From Marinifilum breve (lineage in GTDB: Bacteria; Bacteroidota; Bacteroidia; Bacteroidales; Marinifilaceae), in the NCBI RefSeq assembly GCF_003202155.1, contig NZ_QFLI01000004.1, positions 310,001 through 374,000 of the forward strand: a DNA stretch of 64,000 nt, written 5' to 3'. The notes below the pieces were generated by a model. That model saw nothing but the letters and a program-made list of their open reading frames with translations, ran no database searches and was not told the origin of the DNA. Positions 56,052-64,000 of this stretch are shown piece after piece. Both the position numbers and the translations under genes were made by a program. Numbering within the stretch: position 1 is the first letter of the stretch; each line of letters starts with the position of its first letter.

Positions 56052-56145
56052 TGTGGTAAAGATTCCACACTTTGTAGAAAAGGATTCTACAAAAAAAGCC
56101 TGCACAAGGCAGGCTGGAGGGTATACCTTCGAAATATTCCGAAGG
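56052..56145 (-). ncRNA. Cluster of four hairpins: candidate small RNA or leader attenuator
   Basis: Four consecutive stems occur in 94 bp: 56052-56069 (TGTGG/CCACA), 56074-56090 (GTAGAA/TTCTAC), 56097-56115 (AGCCTGC/GCAGGCT) and 56126-56145 (CCTTCG/CGAAGG). On the minus strand the third is followed by seven T, so a transcript would end there. The cluster is upstream of the lipoprotein gene and downstream of the ROK kinase gene and the palindromic element. Confidence 0.45.
56091..56115 (-). terminator. Intrinsic terminator with no adjacent gene
   Basis: On the minus strand AGCCTGC pairs with GCAGGCT over a five-base loop and runs into TTTTTTT. The nearest upstream gene on that strand (ROK kinase) ends 275 nt earlier. 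Confidence 0.75.
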
Positions 56146-56183
56146 CAATCGATTATCTTTTAATTAGAATATGAGCGAATAAA

Positions 56184-56331
56184 AAATTGCAAACTGTCTA
56201 ATTTAGGAATTCTTCCCTCCTAGGGAAGATGGCGACAGCCAGAAGGGTGTTTTATAGATTATAATTGTTGTATTACACCCTTTTCCCTATCGGGATTTTC
56301 CCTAAAAGGGAAAAACTCAACTTGCAAAATT
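56184..56331. repeat. Palindromic MITE-like element, copy B
   Basis: About 148 bp with imperfect terminal inverted repeats of up to 60 bp. The left arm runs from AATTGCAAACTG through TTCCCTCCTAGGGAA to AGAAGGGTGT; the right arm from ACACCCTTTT through TTCCCTAAAAGGGAA to TTGCAAAATT. It is homologous to copy A at 52474-52590. It lies 60 bp after the ROK kinase stop. It is non-coding. Confidence 0.75.
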
Positions 56332-56390
56332 CTATAAATAACTCATTACTACTCAATAAATGCAACTACTTTAAACATTGAATCCCATTC

Positions 56391-57341
56391 TTATTTCTTA
56401 TTCCAAATTAAGGCAGCAGCTCCCAATACGGCAGCGTTATCTTTAATTCCAGAAGGCAGAACTTGAATTTTTCCTTTATAGATAGGCATTAGATTTTTCT
56501 CTAGAGTTTCTCTTACTGGTTCAAACAAAATATCTCCAGCTTTAGCAAGACCTCCAAACAAGAAAATTGCTTTTGGACTGGTAACAGCAACTACATTGGC
56601 CAAAACTTCACCCAACATTTGCGCCGTATATGAGAATGTTTCATGCGCAACCAAATCACCTCTTCCTGCAGCTTCAGCCACCATTTTGGCTGTTAGCTCG
56701 CTAAAAGGAATATCTCTTAGTTCACTATCTCCCAGGTGTCTTGCCAATAGTTTGTATACCGATCGTTTTACTCCTGTAGCCGAAACATAGGTTTCCAAAC
56801 ATCCTTTTCTTCCACATCCACACTCACGTCCGCTCTTGCGAACAATCATATGACCAACTTCTCCTGCAAAACCATCGTGTCCGTATAGCAAATCTCCATT
56901 TACAACAATACCACTTCCCAATCCAGTACCAAGTGTTATTACCATGAAGTTGTTCATGTCTTTTGCTGCACCAAATACTTTTTCTCCCATTGCTGCAGCA
57001 TTGGCATCATTGGTAATTATTACCGGAACATCCAATCGCTGTTTTATCAATTCAACCAATGGAACACTTCCCTTCCACTTTAAATTTGGAGCATTCTCGA
57101 TGGTACCTGTATAATAACTTGCATTAGGTGCACCAATACCAACGCCAATGATATTTAAAACTCCCCCGTACTCCTTCAACTTTACATCAACAAGCTCGAA
57201 TAAATCATCCAGATATTTATTAATATCATCATGCTGTTGTGTTGGGATACTACCTGAAACCAAACAGTTCCCTTCACTATCAATACAACCAAAAACAGTA
57301 TTGGTTCCTCCTATATCTATTCCTAAAGCAACTTCCATCAT
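56391..57341 (-). CDS. ROK-family sugar kinase (glucokinase type)
   Basis: 316-residue cytoplasmic kinase, probably phosphorylating glucose or a related hexose with ATP. It has the phosphate loop GIDIGGTNTVFGCID, TNDANAAAMGE with the catalytic Asp, GTGLGSGIVVNG, and the ROK zinc site AGEVGHMIV plus CGCGRKGCLE. Two Met start the frame; either could be used. It follows a sugar permease gene by 31 nt in one operon, so the pair should import and phosphorylate the same sugar. No SIS or epimerase gene points to amino sugars, so glucose is favoured but not proven. Confidence 0.9.
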   Translation of the reverse strand: MMEVALGIDIGGTNTVFGCIDSEGNCLVSGSIPTQQHDDINKYLDDLFELVDVKLKEYGGVLNIIGVGIGAPNASYYTGTIENAPNLKWKGSVPLVELIKQRLDVPVIITNDANAAAMGEKVFGAAKDMNNFMVITLGTGLGSGIVVNGDLLYGHDGFAGEVGHMIVRKSGRECGCGRKGCLETYVSATGVKRSVYKLLARHLGDSELRDIPFSELTAKMVAEAAGRGDLVAHETFSYTAQMLGEVLANVVAVTSPKAIFLFGGLAKAGDILFEPVRETLEKNLMPIYKGKIQVLPSGIKDNAAVLGAAALIWNKK

Positions 57342-57372
57342 ATCAATACTTCTCCTCTATTTATTAAATATC

Positions 57373-58599
57373 CTAATGCTTGTGTCCTTTTAATGCGTAA
57401 TACAATATATAGGCATAACACAAAATTGCTACTACAAAAGAATTAGCCAAGCCAAAGCTATCTGCCAAAACTCCCATGATCATAGGAACAACTGCTCCAC
57501 CTACAATGGCAAGACATAGAATACCTGATCCCTGACTGGTATGTTTTCCTAAACCATCAATTGCTAAGGTAAAAATGGTTGGGAACATGATTGAGTTGAA
57601 TAATCCAACCAATACAATACTCCATAGTGCAACGTATCCAGTTGTCATTATACTGATTAAAATCAGAGCTACAACCATAACCGAATTAAATGCCAACACT
57701 TTAGCTGCAGATATTTTTTGCATTACTACAGAACCAATAAATCGGCCTACCATTGCACCTCCCCAAAATACAGAAACATATGTGGCTGCTTCGGCTTCAC
57801 CAAATAAATGTAAGCCCTCATCACCAAAGTACATCACCAAAGCACTACCGATTGCAACCTCGGCTCCAACATATGTGAATATTCCTATTGCTCCTAAAAC
57901 CAAATGACGAAACTTCCAAGCTGATCCTTCAGCCTTTTCTTCTTCCGCATCCTGAATTTTAGGAAGCTTTACAAATGCAAAAATTACTGCAATTAAGATT
58001 AAAGCCAACGCCAACCCTACATATGGCATTTGCACTGCTTCTGCCTTTCCTACATTATCCGTTGCAGTGTTATCAAGAATTAACCAAGCGCCAAATATTG
58101 GAGCAACAGTAGTTCCCAATGCATTAAACCCTTGAGTTAGATTCAATCTACTTGATGCAGTTTCTGGCGTACCCAATTCTGCTACATAAGGATTCGCAGC
58201 TACCTGCAACACAACAATACCCGATGCAAGAACAAATAGTGCAAACAAAAAGAACCCATAGGATAAGAAATTAGCAGCAGGGAAAAACATTGCCGCACCA
58301 ATACCTGCAATTGTTAATCCTGTTACAATTCCCATTTTATAACCAATCTTTCCAATGATCCAACCTGCTGGCAACGACATTAAAAAGTAAGCACCAAAAA
58401 ATGTAAACTGCACAAGCATTGCTTGTGTAATCGATAAATCAAATAATCCTTTTAAATGAGGAATTAGAATGTCATTCATACAGGTCAAAAATCCCCACAT
58501 GAAAAATAATGAAGTTAGTAATGCCAATGCACCCTTGTAATTCATTCCGCTTTTAGCTCCGGTATTTCCAGAACTAACATTTGTACTTATCGATACCAT
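57373..58599 (-). CDS. Sugar:H+ symporter of the FHS family (FucP/GluP-like)
   Basis: 408-residue inner-membrane MFS permease with 12 predicted helices. Typical family segments are [42 protein letters not shown] and [32 protein letters not shown]; the last resembles glucose/galactose (GluP) transporters. The C-terminal half keeps [16 protein letters not shown]. It imports a hexose with protons. It is first in an operon with a ROK kinase and divergent from an AraC regulator that likely controls it. Confidence 0.9.
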   Translation of the reverse strand: MVSISTNVSSGNTGAKSGMNYKGALALLTSLFFMWGFLTCMNDILIPHLKGLFDLSITQAMLVQFTFFGAYFLMSLPAGWIIGKIGYKMGIVTGLTIAGIGAAMFFPAANFLSYGFFLFALFVLASGIVVLQVAANPYVAELGTPETASSRLNLTQGFNALGTTVAPIFGAWLILDNTATDNVGKAEAVQMPYVGLALALILIAVIFAFVKLPKIQDAEEEKAEGSAWKFRHLVLGAIGIFTYVGAEVAIGSALVMYFGDEGLHLFGEAEAATYVSVFWGGAMVGRFIGSVVMQKISAAKVLAFNSVMVVALILISIMTTGYVALWSIVLVGLFNSIMFPTIFTLAIDGLGKHTSQGSGILCLAIVGGAVVPMIMGVLADSFGLANSFVVAILCYAYILYYALKGHKH

Positions 58600-58692
58600 A
58601 ATCTTATAAATTCAATCGTTTGAGTTATTTGGAAGACAAATCTCTTTGATTTTAGAATAAGTTCATTTTACTATTTTACCATTTAATTGTAC

Positions 58693-58700
58693 TATATTTG
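58693..58700 (+). promoter_or_regulatory. Candidate -7 box of the AraC-family gene
   Basis: TATATTTG matches TAnnTTTG exactly. The upstream partner is only TTTA at 22 nt spacing. It would give a leader of about 140 nt. Confidence 0.4.
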
Positions 58701-58848
58701 CATTCACACCATACATCACCTTCATATCAGCTAATACATTATTACCATTAGGGAAATAAGTATCATTAGTAGGTTCAATACTTAGATTAAAACTATATTA
58801 GCAGATTACAGAAGTATCTTAGACAATAACTGATAAAATATTACAAGT

Positions 58849-59724
58849 ATGTCGTTGGTTTTAGAAGAAATTTCGGTCAAAAGGGAACATTCATTCCGTT
58901 CAAAAATTGATGTATTACCACACATTGAGGTGCCTTGGCATTACCATCCTGAATTTGAATTGATCTTTATTGAAAAGAGTCATGGAACCCTAGTAGTTGG
59001 GGATTGTATCGACCATTTCAATGATGGAGATATGATATTTATCGGCCCCAATACCCCTCATATCATGAAAAACGATGATTTGTTTTATAGCAAAGAATCA
59101 GAAGAAAGAGTGATTGCATGGGTGGTGCATTTCAAAGAAGATAGTTTTGGCAAAGAATTCTTCCTTTTGCCTGAGATGAGAAGAATCAAAGAGATGTTGA
59201 TTAACTCATTTAAAGGCATTCGAATTGAAGGAAGTACCAAGTACAAAATTATTCAACACCTAAAAAACCTTCATACTTCAGATTATTCCCAAAGAATAAT
59301 TGTTCTATTACAGATCTTACAACTTATTGCCCAATCGGAGGATTTGGAGTATTTGGCATCAGATAGTTTTGTTGAATCATTTAAACAAAGTAGCAACCAA
59401 AAGCTATACAAGATTTACGAATACGTAAGTGAAAACTTTCAACAAAAGATTGATCTTGAAGAGGCTGCAAAAATTGCCAATATGAGTAAAACAGCTTTTT
59501 GCAGGTTCTTTAAAAGTAAAACACAAAAAACTTTCTCTGAGTTTTTGAATGAAATGCGCATTAACTATGCTCAAAAACTATTGGCAGAGGGGAAGCTTAG
59601 TGTATCACAAATCGCCTATGAATGTGGATTTAATAGTCCATCATATTTCAATAAGCAATTTAAGGCCTTTACAGGTAAATCGCCTAAAGAGAAGAAATCT
59701 GAAATTCAGAGTAGCTACATCTAA
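58849..59724 (+). CDS. AraC-family regulator with cupin sensor
   Basis: 291-residue transcription factor. Residues about 15-100 form a cupin sugar-sensing domain (HYHPEFELIFIEKSHGTLVVGD, FNDGDMIFIGPNTPH). Residues about 185-287 hold the double helix-turn-helix of AraC proteins (IDLEEAAKIANMSKTAFCRFFK; LSVSQIAYECGFNSPSYFNKQFKAFTG). It is divergent from the sugar permease and ROK kinase operon and is its likely regulator. Its end is 10 nt from the end of the convergent propeller regulator. Confidence 0.93.
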   Translation: MSLVLEEISVKREHSFRSKIDVLPHIEVPWHYHPEFELIFIEKSHGTLVVGDCIDHFNDGDMIFIGPNTPHIMKNDDLFYSKESEERVIAWVVHFKEDSFGKEFFLLPEMRRIKEMLINSFKGIRIEGSTKYKIIQHLKNLHTSDYSQRIIVLLQILQLIAQSEDLEYLASDSFVESFKQSSNQKLYKIYEYVSENFQQKIDLEEAAKIANMSKTAFCRFFKSKTQKTFSEFLNEMRINYAQKLLAEGKLSVSQIAYECGFNSPSYFNKQFKAFTGKSPKEKKSEIQSSYI

Positions 59725-59734
59725 TAGATAAAAT

Positions 59735-62605
59735 TTAATTCAAGTCCATTAAAAAGGAAACCAAGTTTTGTTTGTTATTCAAGCTTAGCTTTTTTCGGAG
59801 ACGATAACGTTTTACTTCAACGCTCCTTTCCGAAATATTCAACAACGAAGCAATTTCTTTTGAAGTCATATTCAGCCTTAAAAGAGCACAAAAACGCAAA
59901 TCATTTGGTGTTAAATCCTTATATCTGCTCTTCAAAATCTGATTAAAAACATCGTTTGCCTTATCAAAGTTCTCATTGAAAATTCTCCAATCATCTTCGC
60001 TAGAAATGTTTCCTTGAATCAATTTATTGATGGATGTCAGTTCTTTGCGAGCATTTTTAGCTACAACATGTTCGTCAAGGATTTTTAATCTTAATTTTAA
60101 ATCATTTAAAAGCTCATTCTTTTTGGTTACCAACATGGTATAGCTGGCCAATTCCTTCGATTTATTTTGAATTTCGGCCTGTAAATGCTCATTCTTTAGT
60201 TTGATAATATGCTTTTGGTTCTCTGCCTGAAGTTTTTGAAAGTATTTCTCTTTTTGTCGCTCCAACTTTCTTTTATAGAATAACCTCAACACATACCAAA
60301 GTGCTAGAATCAAAACAATATAAGCCAATATCGCAAACCTTGACAAATACCATGGAGGCAATATTTTAAAAGTATATTCAATTGTTTTTGAAAAGTTGCC
60401 ATAATCATCTACCGCTCTTAATTGAAAGGTGTAGGTTCCATAAGGAATCTGATTATATTTCACTTTATTGCTTATAGACGGAGGTGACCAAAACGTTTCA
60501 TATCCATCTAATTTCCACTGATACTTAACATTACCATATCGGTAATCTGGCAATGCAAACTTAAATTCCAGGCTATTCATTCGCTGAGGAACTTCAGGTG
60601 TGGTGTCCAGGCGAATATTATTTCTAGCATTTAATAAATGAGAAGTACTTATTACTTCGCGCAACATTACCTTCTGTTCTTCAATTTTAGTTCTATCATA
60701 CAACATGGATTGTTTAAATAAAGCAAAGCCATCATCCAAGCAAACCATATAGTAACCATCATCAAGCTTTTTAATATTTTCATAACCACTTAGATTCTCC
60801 CCCTTAAAAAACAGAAATTCAGAAGCATCCAATTTATCTACTTTTCCATTCTTGAATTGTACTCGAGCTACTTTATCATCCTTAAAAAACCAATACTGGC
60901 CTTCACCCGAACCTATAATTTTGTGTGATGCCTTAAATTCTTTAAGTTGCTCGTTCAAATATTGAAATTCTTCTAACTGCTTTGTCAAATAATTAAAGGA
61001 CAATAAGTTTTCTCCAGAAGCTATTACAATCTGTTCATCAACTTCAAACACATTTATATTGTAATCAGATTGTAAACCATCTTGCTGAGAAAATAACCTA
61101 ACTTCCGTAACTCTCTCATATTTCGAGTCAACCTTAAGACGATACAATCCTTTATAAGCATGACTGGCCCATATATTTCCCTTATAATCAATCTCCAAAT
61201 ATTCCGTTGGTTCAGTAAAACCTGATATATTATGAGAATAAATCCAAAGACCATTAACCTTTTTATAAACCGCCAAACCAATATATGTACCCTGAATCAA
61301 CAGTTCAGGACCAGCTCTTTTTATCACCCAACCACCGGAGACATCCGAAATTTTATCAATGTCATTAATGCTAATACGAAATGTTCCCTTATTATGTCCA
61401 CATAGCAATTGTCCATCAATTTCCTGTAGGCTCCACACCTGTCCTTCTGTACCTTTTACAAATTCAAAATCACTTAATAACTGATGTTCATCCTTATCCC
61501 AGTTTGCCACAAACAATCCATGATTGGTTCCTAAATACAATCTCCCGGAATATACCGCTGCAGCATATGATGTTCCAATATCTCCTCTACGATCTTCATA
61601 ATATTCAAAAGGTGAGTTTAAATGAATATTTGCAATTCCTTTATCAAGACTAATCCATAAGTTCTGATGCTTGTCAGCCAATACTCCCAATACGGTATTA
61701 TTCAACAAACCAGAACTTTTTGAAAGCTGATAAACCAGATTGCCATTGGAATCAAATATTAACACCCCTTTTGTAATGGTTCCCACAACATACAAACGTC
61801 TATTGTGGATATCAACGGTAATTCCTCTGTTGAGCTGATGCTTCCTAAGTAAACGACCAACTTCGGTAGACCACTCCTCCATTTTACTACCATCATATAA
61901 AAACAATCCATCCAAATCTGTTCCTATCAACAGTTTGTTTTCGGAGTATGGTAGCACAATTGAAATATTTCCTCGCAGATTACGATTGATTCCTTTTAAT
62001 TCTATAAGTTGATCATTCTTTAACTCAAATAAACCTCCATCTATCAAACTCACCAAAATCCTTTCATCCAATACAAAGAAGAAAAAAATATTACTTGGCG
62101 CAGATGTTTTTTGAATTCCATGATAATCGTAAACATACAAGCTTGCAAATGATTGAAAATAAACATTGTCACCTACAACTCTGATCTTCCAAAAATCCTG
62201 ATTCTTTATTTCTTCTGATTCGAACAAGTGTACCAAAGAATGGTATTCAAACTGTCCTTCGGCATTGTATTGCCAAAAACCAAATTCTTCGTGAGCTCCA
62301 ACAAATACCTTTCCCGAAGAATCTACAGCAACCGACCTTACAATCTGTTTTCCTGGCAATTCGAACAACTGCCACGACTCCCCATCATACTCCAACAGCC
62401 CACTTGAATTTGCGAAATAAAGAACCCCATTTTTTGCTTGAGCAGCATCCCAATTTTGGTTAGCTCCTCCATAATCTCCCTTCTGAAAATTTTCCACATG
62501 AGGTAATAAAAGATTCTTCCCATCTAATGTTTCTGCCATAGCAGATTTAAACAGGAGAAAAAGAATTGAAAACAACAGAACTCTATGCCAGATATTTTTC
62601 TTCAT
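59735..62605 (-). CDS. Membrane-spanning propeller regulator with Y_Y_Y and LuxR-type HTH
   Basis: About 956-residue one-piece signalling protein. I start at MKKNIWHRVLLF (62605) because it gives a clean signal peptide; the frame could open 30 nt earlier. A periplasmic two-component-type beta-propeller (about 30-680, with repeats such as GVLADKHQNLWISLDKGI and DYKGNIWASHAYKGLYRL) and a Y_Y_Y domain (about 690-755) are followed by one transmembrane helix (about 765-785), a coiled coil (about 790-890) and a LuxR-type helix-turn-helix (about 895-955, LNMTSKEIASLLNISERSVEV). There is no kinase or receiver. It should sense a glycan outside and act on DNA directly. It is divergent from the second susC. 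Confidence 0.9.
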   Translation of the reverse strand: MKKNIWHRVLLFSILFLLFKSAMAETLDGKNLLLPHVENFQKGDYGGANQNWDAAQAKNGVLYFANSSGLLEYDGESWQLFELPGKQIVRSVAVDSSGKVFVGAHEEFGFWQYNAEGQFEYHSLVHLFESEEIKNQDFWKIRVVGDNVYFQSFASLYVYDYHGIQKTSAPSNIFFFFVLDERILVSLIDGGLFELKNDQLIELKGINRNLRGNISIVLPYSENKLLIGTDLDGLFLYDGSKMEEWSTEVGRLLRKHQLNRGITVDIHNRRLYVVGTITKGVLIFDSNGNLVYQLSKSSGLLNNTVLGVLADKHQNLWISLDKGIANIHLNSPFEYYEDRRGDIGTSYAAAVYSGRLYLGTNHGLFVANWDKDEHQLLSDFEFVKGTEGQVWSLQEIDGQLLCGHNKGTFRISINDIDKISDVSGGWVIKRAGPELLIQGTYIGLAVYKKVNGLWIYSHNISGFTEPTEYLEIDYKGNIWASHAYKGLYRLKVDSKYERVTEVRLFSQQDGLQSDYNINVFEVDEQIVIASGENLLSFNYLTKQLEEFQYLNEQLKEFKASHKIIGSGEGQYWFFKDDKVARVQFKNGKVDKLDASEFLFFKGENLSGYENIKKLDDGYYMVCLDDGFALFKQSMLYDRTKIEEQKVMLREVISTSHLLNARNNIRLDTTPEVPQRMNSLEFKFALPDYRYGNVKYQWKLDGYETFWSPPSISNKVKYNQIPYGTYTFQLRAVDDYGNFSKTIEYTFKILPPWYLSRFAILAYIVLILALWYVLRLFYKRKLERQKEKYFQKLQAENQKHIIKLKNEHLQAEIQNKSKELASYTMLVTKKNELLNDLKLRLKILDEHVVAKNARKELTSINKLIQGNISSEDDWRIFNENFDKANDVFNQILKSRYKDLTPNDLRFCALLRLNMTSKEIASLLNISERSVEVKRYRLRKKLSLNNKQNLVSFLMDLN

Positions 62606-63039
62606 TTCACTATCTCTTTTATACCAAATATTCATTTCATAATAATTAGGAATCTTTAAGCTAATGTATTTGCGAGTTGTTCAGCAAATGAATTTCCTCC
62701 TTAAAAATCAGTGCTCAAATGTAATAATTTACCACAACATTACCACAACACGATAAAAAACATACCAAAACAATGCAAACGTATTACCATCCTACATCTC
62801 AATATTATTGGGCATCACAAACCATACACCACTATTTCATCTTGAATGATGTAGTAAAGTATTGGATCATTATTTTTTTTGACGATATAGAGCTATGATA
62901 TTTGTATTGGAAAAAGTTCAGCTGACTATATCTACAAATGAATTTGAAAAGGACTCTTTAATTTTCCATTGCTTCGAAATCGATGTCATTGCAAAGGGAG
63001 CTTCTAGAAATCCTTCGATATGTAATTTAATTTAGACCT
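62606..63039. other. Divergent control region of the second susC
   Basis: 434 bp without a gene. A perfect direct repeat of TTACCACAACA stands at 62729-62739 and 62740-62750, one helix turn apart, a plausible regulator site. A -7-like GATATTTG (62897-62904) has TTTG 15 nt upstream (62878-62881), a shorter spacer than usual. Nothing else was recognised. Confidence 0.4.
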
Positions 63040-64000
63040 ATGAAAAAAAATATTCTTATCATTCTACTTGCCCTTTTCAGCACTTTGGGATATGCCCAAA
63101 ATCTGAAAATTACAGGGAAAGTAACTAACCAATCCGACGGATTTGGTATTCCTGGAGTAAGTATTCTTATAAAAGGAACATCAGATGGTACTGTCACAGA
63201 TATTGATGGAAACTATAATATTTCAGCAAGCGCTAATGACATATTAGTTTTTAGTTTTATTGGAATGGAATCTCAAGAAATTACTCTCAACAACCAATCT
63301 GTTGTTAATGTAGTTCTTAAAGAATCAACTACTGGACTTGAAGAAGTTGTTGTGGTTGGTTATGGTATTCAAACAAAAAGCGATATCACAGGTTCTATTG
63401 TTGGTGTAAAAAGCGATGATCTTGAAAACACCTCATCTGCATCACCAATTCAAGCCATTCAGGGTAAACTTGCCGGTGTACAAATCGTATCATCAGGTGC
63501 TCCAGGTGCTGCACCAATGGTTCGAATCAGAGGTGTTGGTACCATGTTAGCAGGAGCAGATCCTTTATATGTTGTAGATGGAGTAATAACGGGCGATGTT
63601 CGCAACATTAATCAAGACGATATTCTTTCTGTAGATGTTTTAAAAGATGCTTCATCTGCTGCAATTTATGGTGTTAGAGGTGCAAATGGTGTAATTATTA
63701 TCACAACAAAATCAGGTAAAAAAGGCAAAATGAAAGTCAACTACAATACAAAAGTTGGGTTTCACCAAATGATCAATGAAGTAGATATGGCCGACAGCCA
63801 ATTGTTTGCAGAATATTCAAACGAAGCTGCAGCCTACGACAATCAAGAAGCTCCATATGATCTTGCAAACTTGCAACACAATACCAATTGGCTTGATGAA
63901 ATTACAAGAACTAGCTTTACTCAGGATCACAATTTATCAGTTAGTGGTGGTGGTGAGAAAAACACCTACTTCTTCAGTCTTGGATACATGAAAGATGAAG
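63040..64000 (+). CDS. Second SusC-family TonB-dependent transporter (5' part, cut by window edge)
   Basis: The first 320 codons of a SusC-type outer-membrane transporter; the frame is still open at the last base. The signal peptide is MKKNILIILLALFSTLGYAQ. A carboxypeptidase-regulatory-like domain (about 25-100) holds GIPGVSILIKGTSDGTVTDIDGNY. The plug domain starts near VVVVGYGIQTKSDITGSIVGV and holds IQGKLAGVQIV, IRGVGT, YVVDGVI and VLKDASSAAIYGVRGANGVIIITTK. It is homologous to, but clearly distinct from, susC at 21759. Its divergent neighbour is the propeller regulator, so this opens a second glycan utilisation locus of unknown substrate. Confidence 0.95.
   Translation, partial: MKKNILIILLALFSTLGYAQNLKITGKVTNQSDGFGIPGVSILIKGTSDGTVTDIDGNYNISASANDILVFSFIGMESQEITLNNQSVVNVVLKESTTGLEEVVVVGYGIQTKSDITGSIVGVKSDDLENTSSASPIQAIQGKLAGVQIVSSGAPGAAPMVRIRGVGTMLAGADPLYVVDGVITGDVRNINQDDILSVDVLKDASSAAIYGVRGANGVIIITTKSGKKGKMKVNYNTKVGFHQMINEVDMADSQLFAEYSNEAAAYDNQEAPYDLANLQHNTNWLDEITRTSFTQDHNLSVSGGGEKNTYFFSLGYMKDE

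Noticed and set aside
55915-56163. 82-residue open frame on the plus strand
   Set aside because: It runs across the hairpin cluster and terminator, has Cys/Lys-rich random composition and no promoter; more likely non-coding.

Overview
The window is A+T-rich DNA from a free-living, probably marine member of the Bacteroidota. The signs are two SusC/SusD-type nutrient uptake systems, Bacteroidota promoters (TTTG about 18-21 nt upstream of TAnnTTTG), a secreted enzyme with a type IX secretion sorting domain, LytS/LytR and NtrC-type two-component systems, and tight overlapping operons. Gene style suggests the order Marinilabiliales (Marinifilaceae-like), but that is inference. No tRNA, rRNA, CRISPR, phage or transposase gene was seen.

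Layout. (1) 31-5189, minus: an operon of a SusA-like neopullulanase, a GH43 glycosidase and a sulfatase, divergent from a LytS/LytTR pair (5471-7257, plus). (2) 7315-7776: a non-coding array of 21-bp degenerate repeats. (3) 7972-32681: an alpha-glucan (starch/maltodextrin) utilisation locus. A LacI regulator sits between a minus operon (MFS sugar transporter, beta-phosphoglucomutase, GH65 phosphorylase, three GH13 enzymes, one GH31) and a plus operon (susC, susD, susE-like, susF-like, then a 1127-residue multidomain GH13 amylase exported by type IX secretion). (4) 32771-38062, minus: a three-module secreted protein of unknown function, an HU-like DUF4469-type protein, and a sensor kinase/sigma-54 regulator pair divergent from an ABC transporter (38324-41465). 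(5) 41851-45291: two carboxyltransferase domains fused in tandem without a biotin domain. (6) Housekeeping: CvfB-like RNA-binding protein, C69 dipeptidase, cache-PAS histidine kinase, ABC-F ATPase, citrate synthase, DoxX-like protein, coiled-coil lipoprotein. (7) 56391-64000: an FHS-family sugar transporter plus ROK kinase operon, a divergent AraC regulator, then a membrane-spanning propeller/LuxR regulator divergent from the start of a second susC cut by the window edge.

How region 3 should work (inference from families): SusC-F bind and import maltooligosaccharides released at the cell surface by the sorted amylase. Periplasmic or membrane-anchored GH13 and GH31 enzymes trim them. The MFS protein imports maltose, GH65 phosphorolyses it to glucose and beta-glucose-1-phosphate, and beta-phosphoglucomutase gives glucose-6-phosphate. 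Related CAAACG(A/T)TTGC sites stand upstream of both arms, and at susC the site overlaps the predicted -33 box, so the LacI protein probably controls both.

The least explained signal is a set of three unrelated 21-23 bp degenerate tandem arrays (7315-7776, 41531-41728, 54791-54925). They fill the three convergent intergenic gaps in the window that are longer than 300 bp and occur nowhere else in it. Also of note are two palindromic MITE-like elements (52474-52590, 56184-56331), a hairpin pair at 34451-34540 and a run of four hairpins at 56052-56145.
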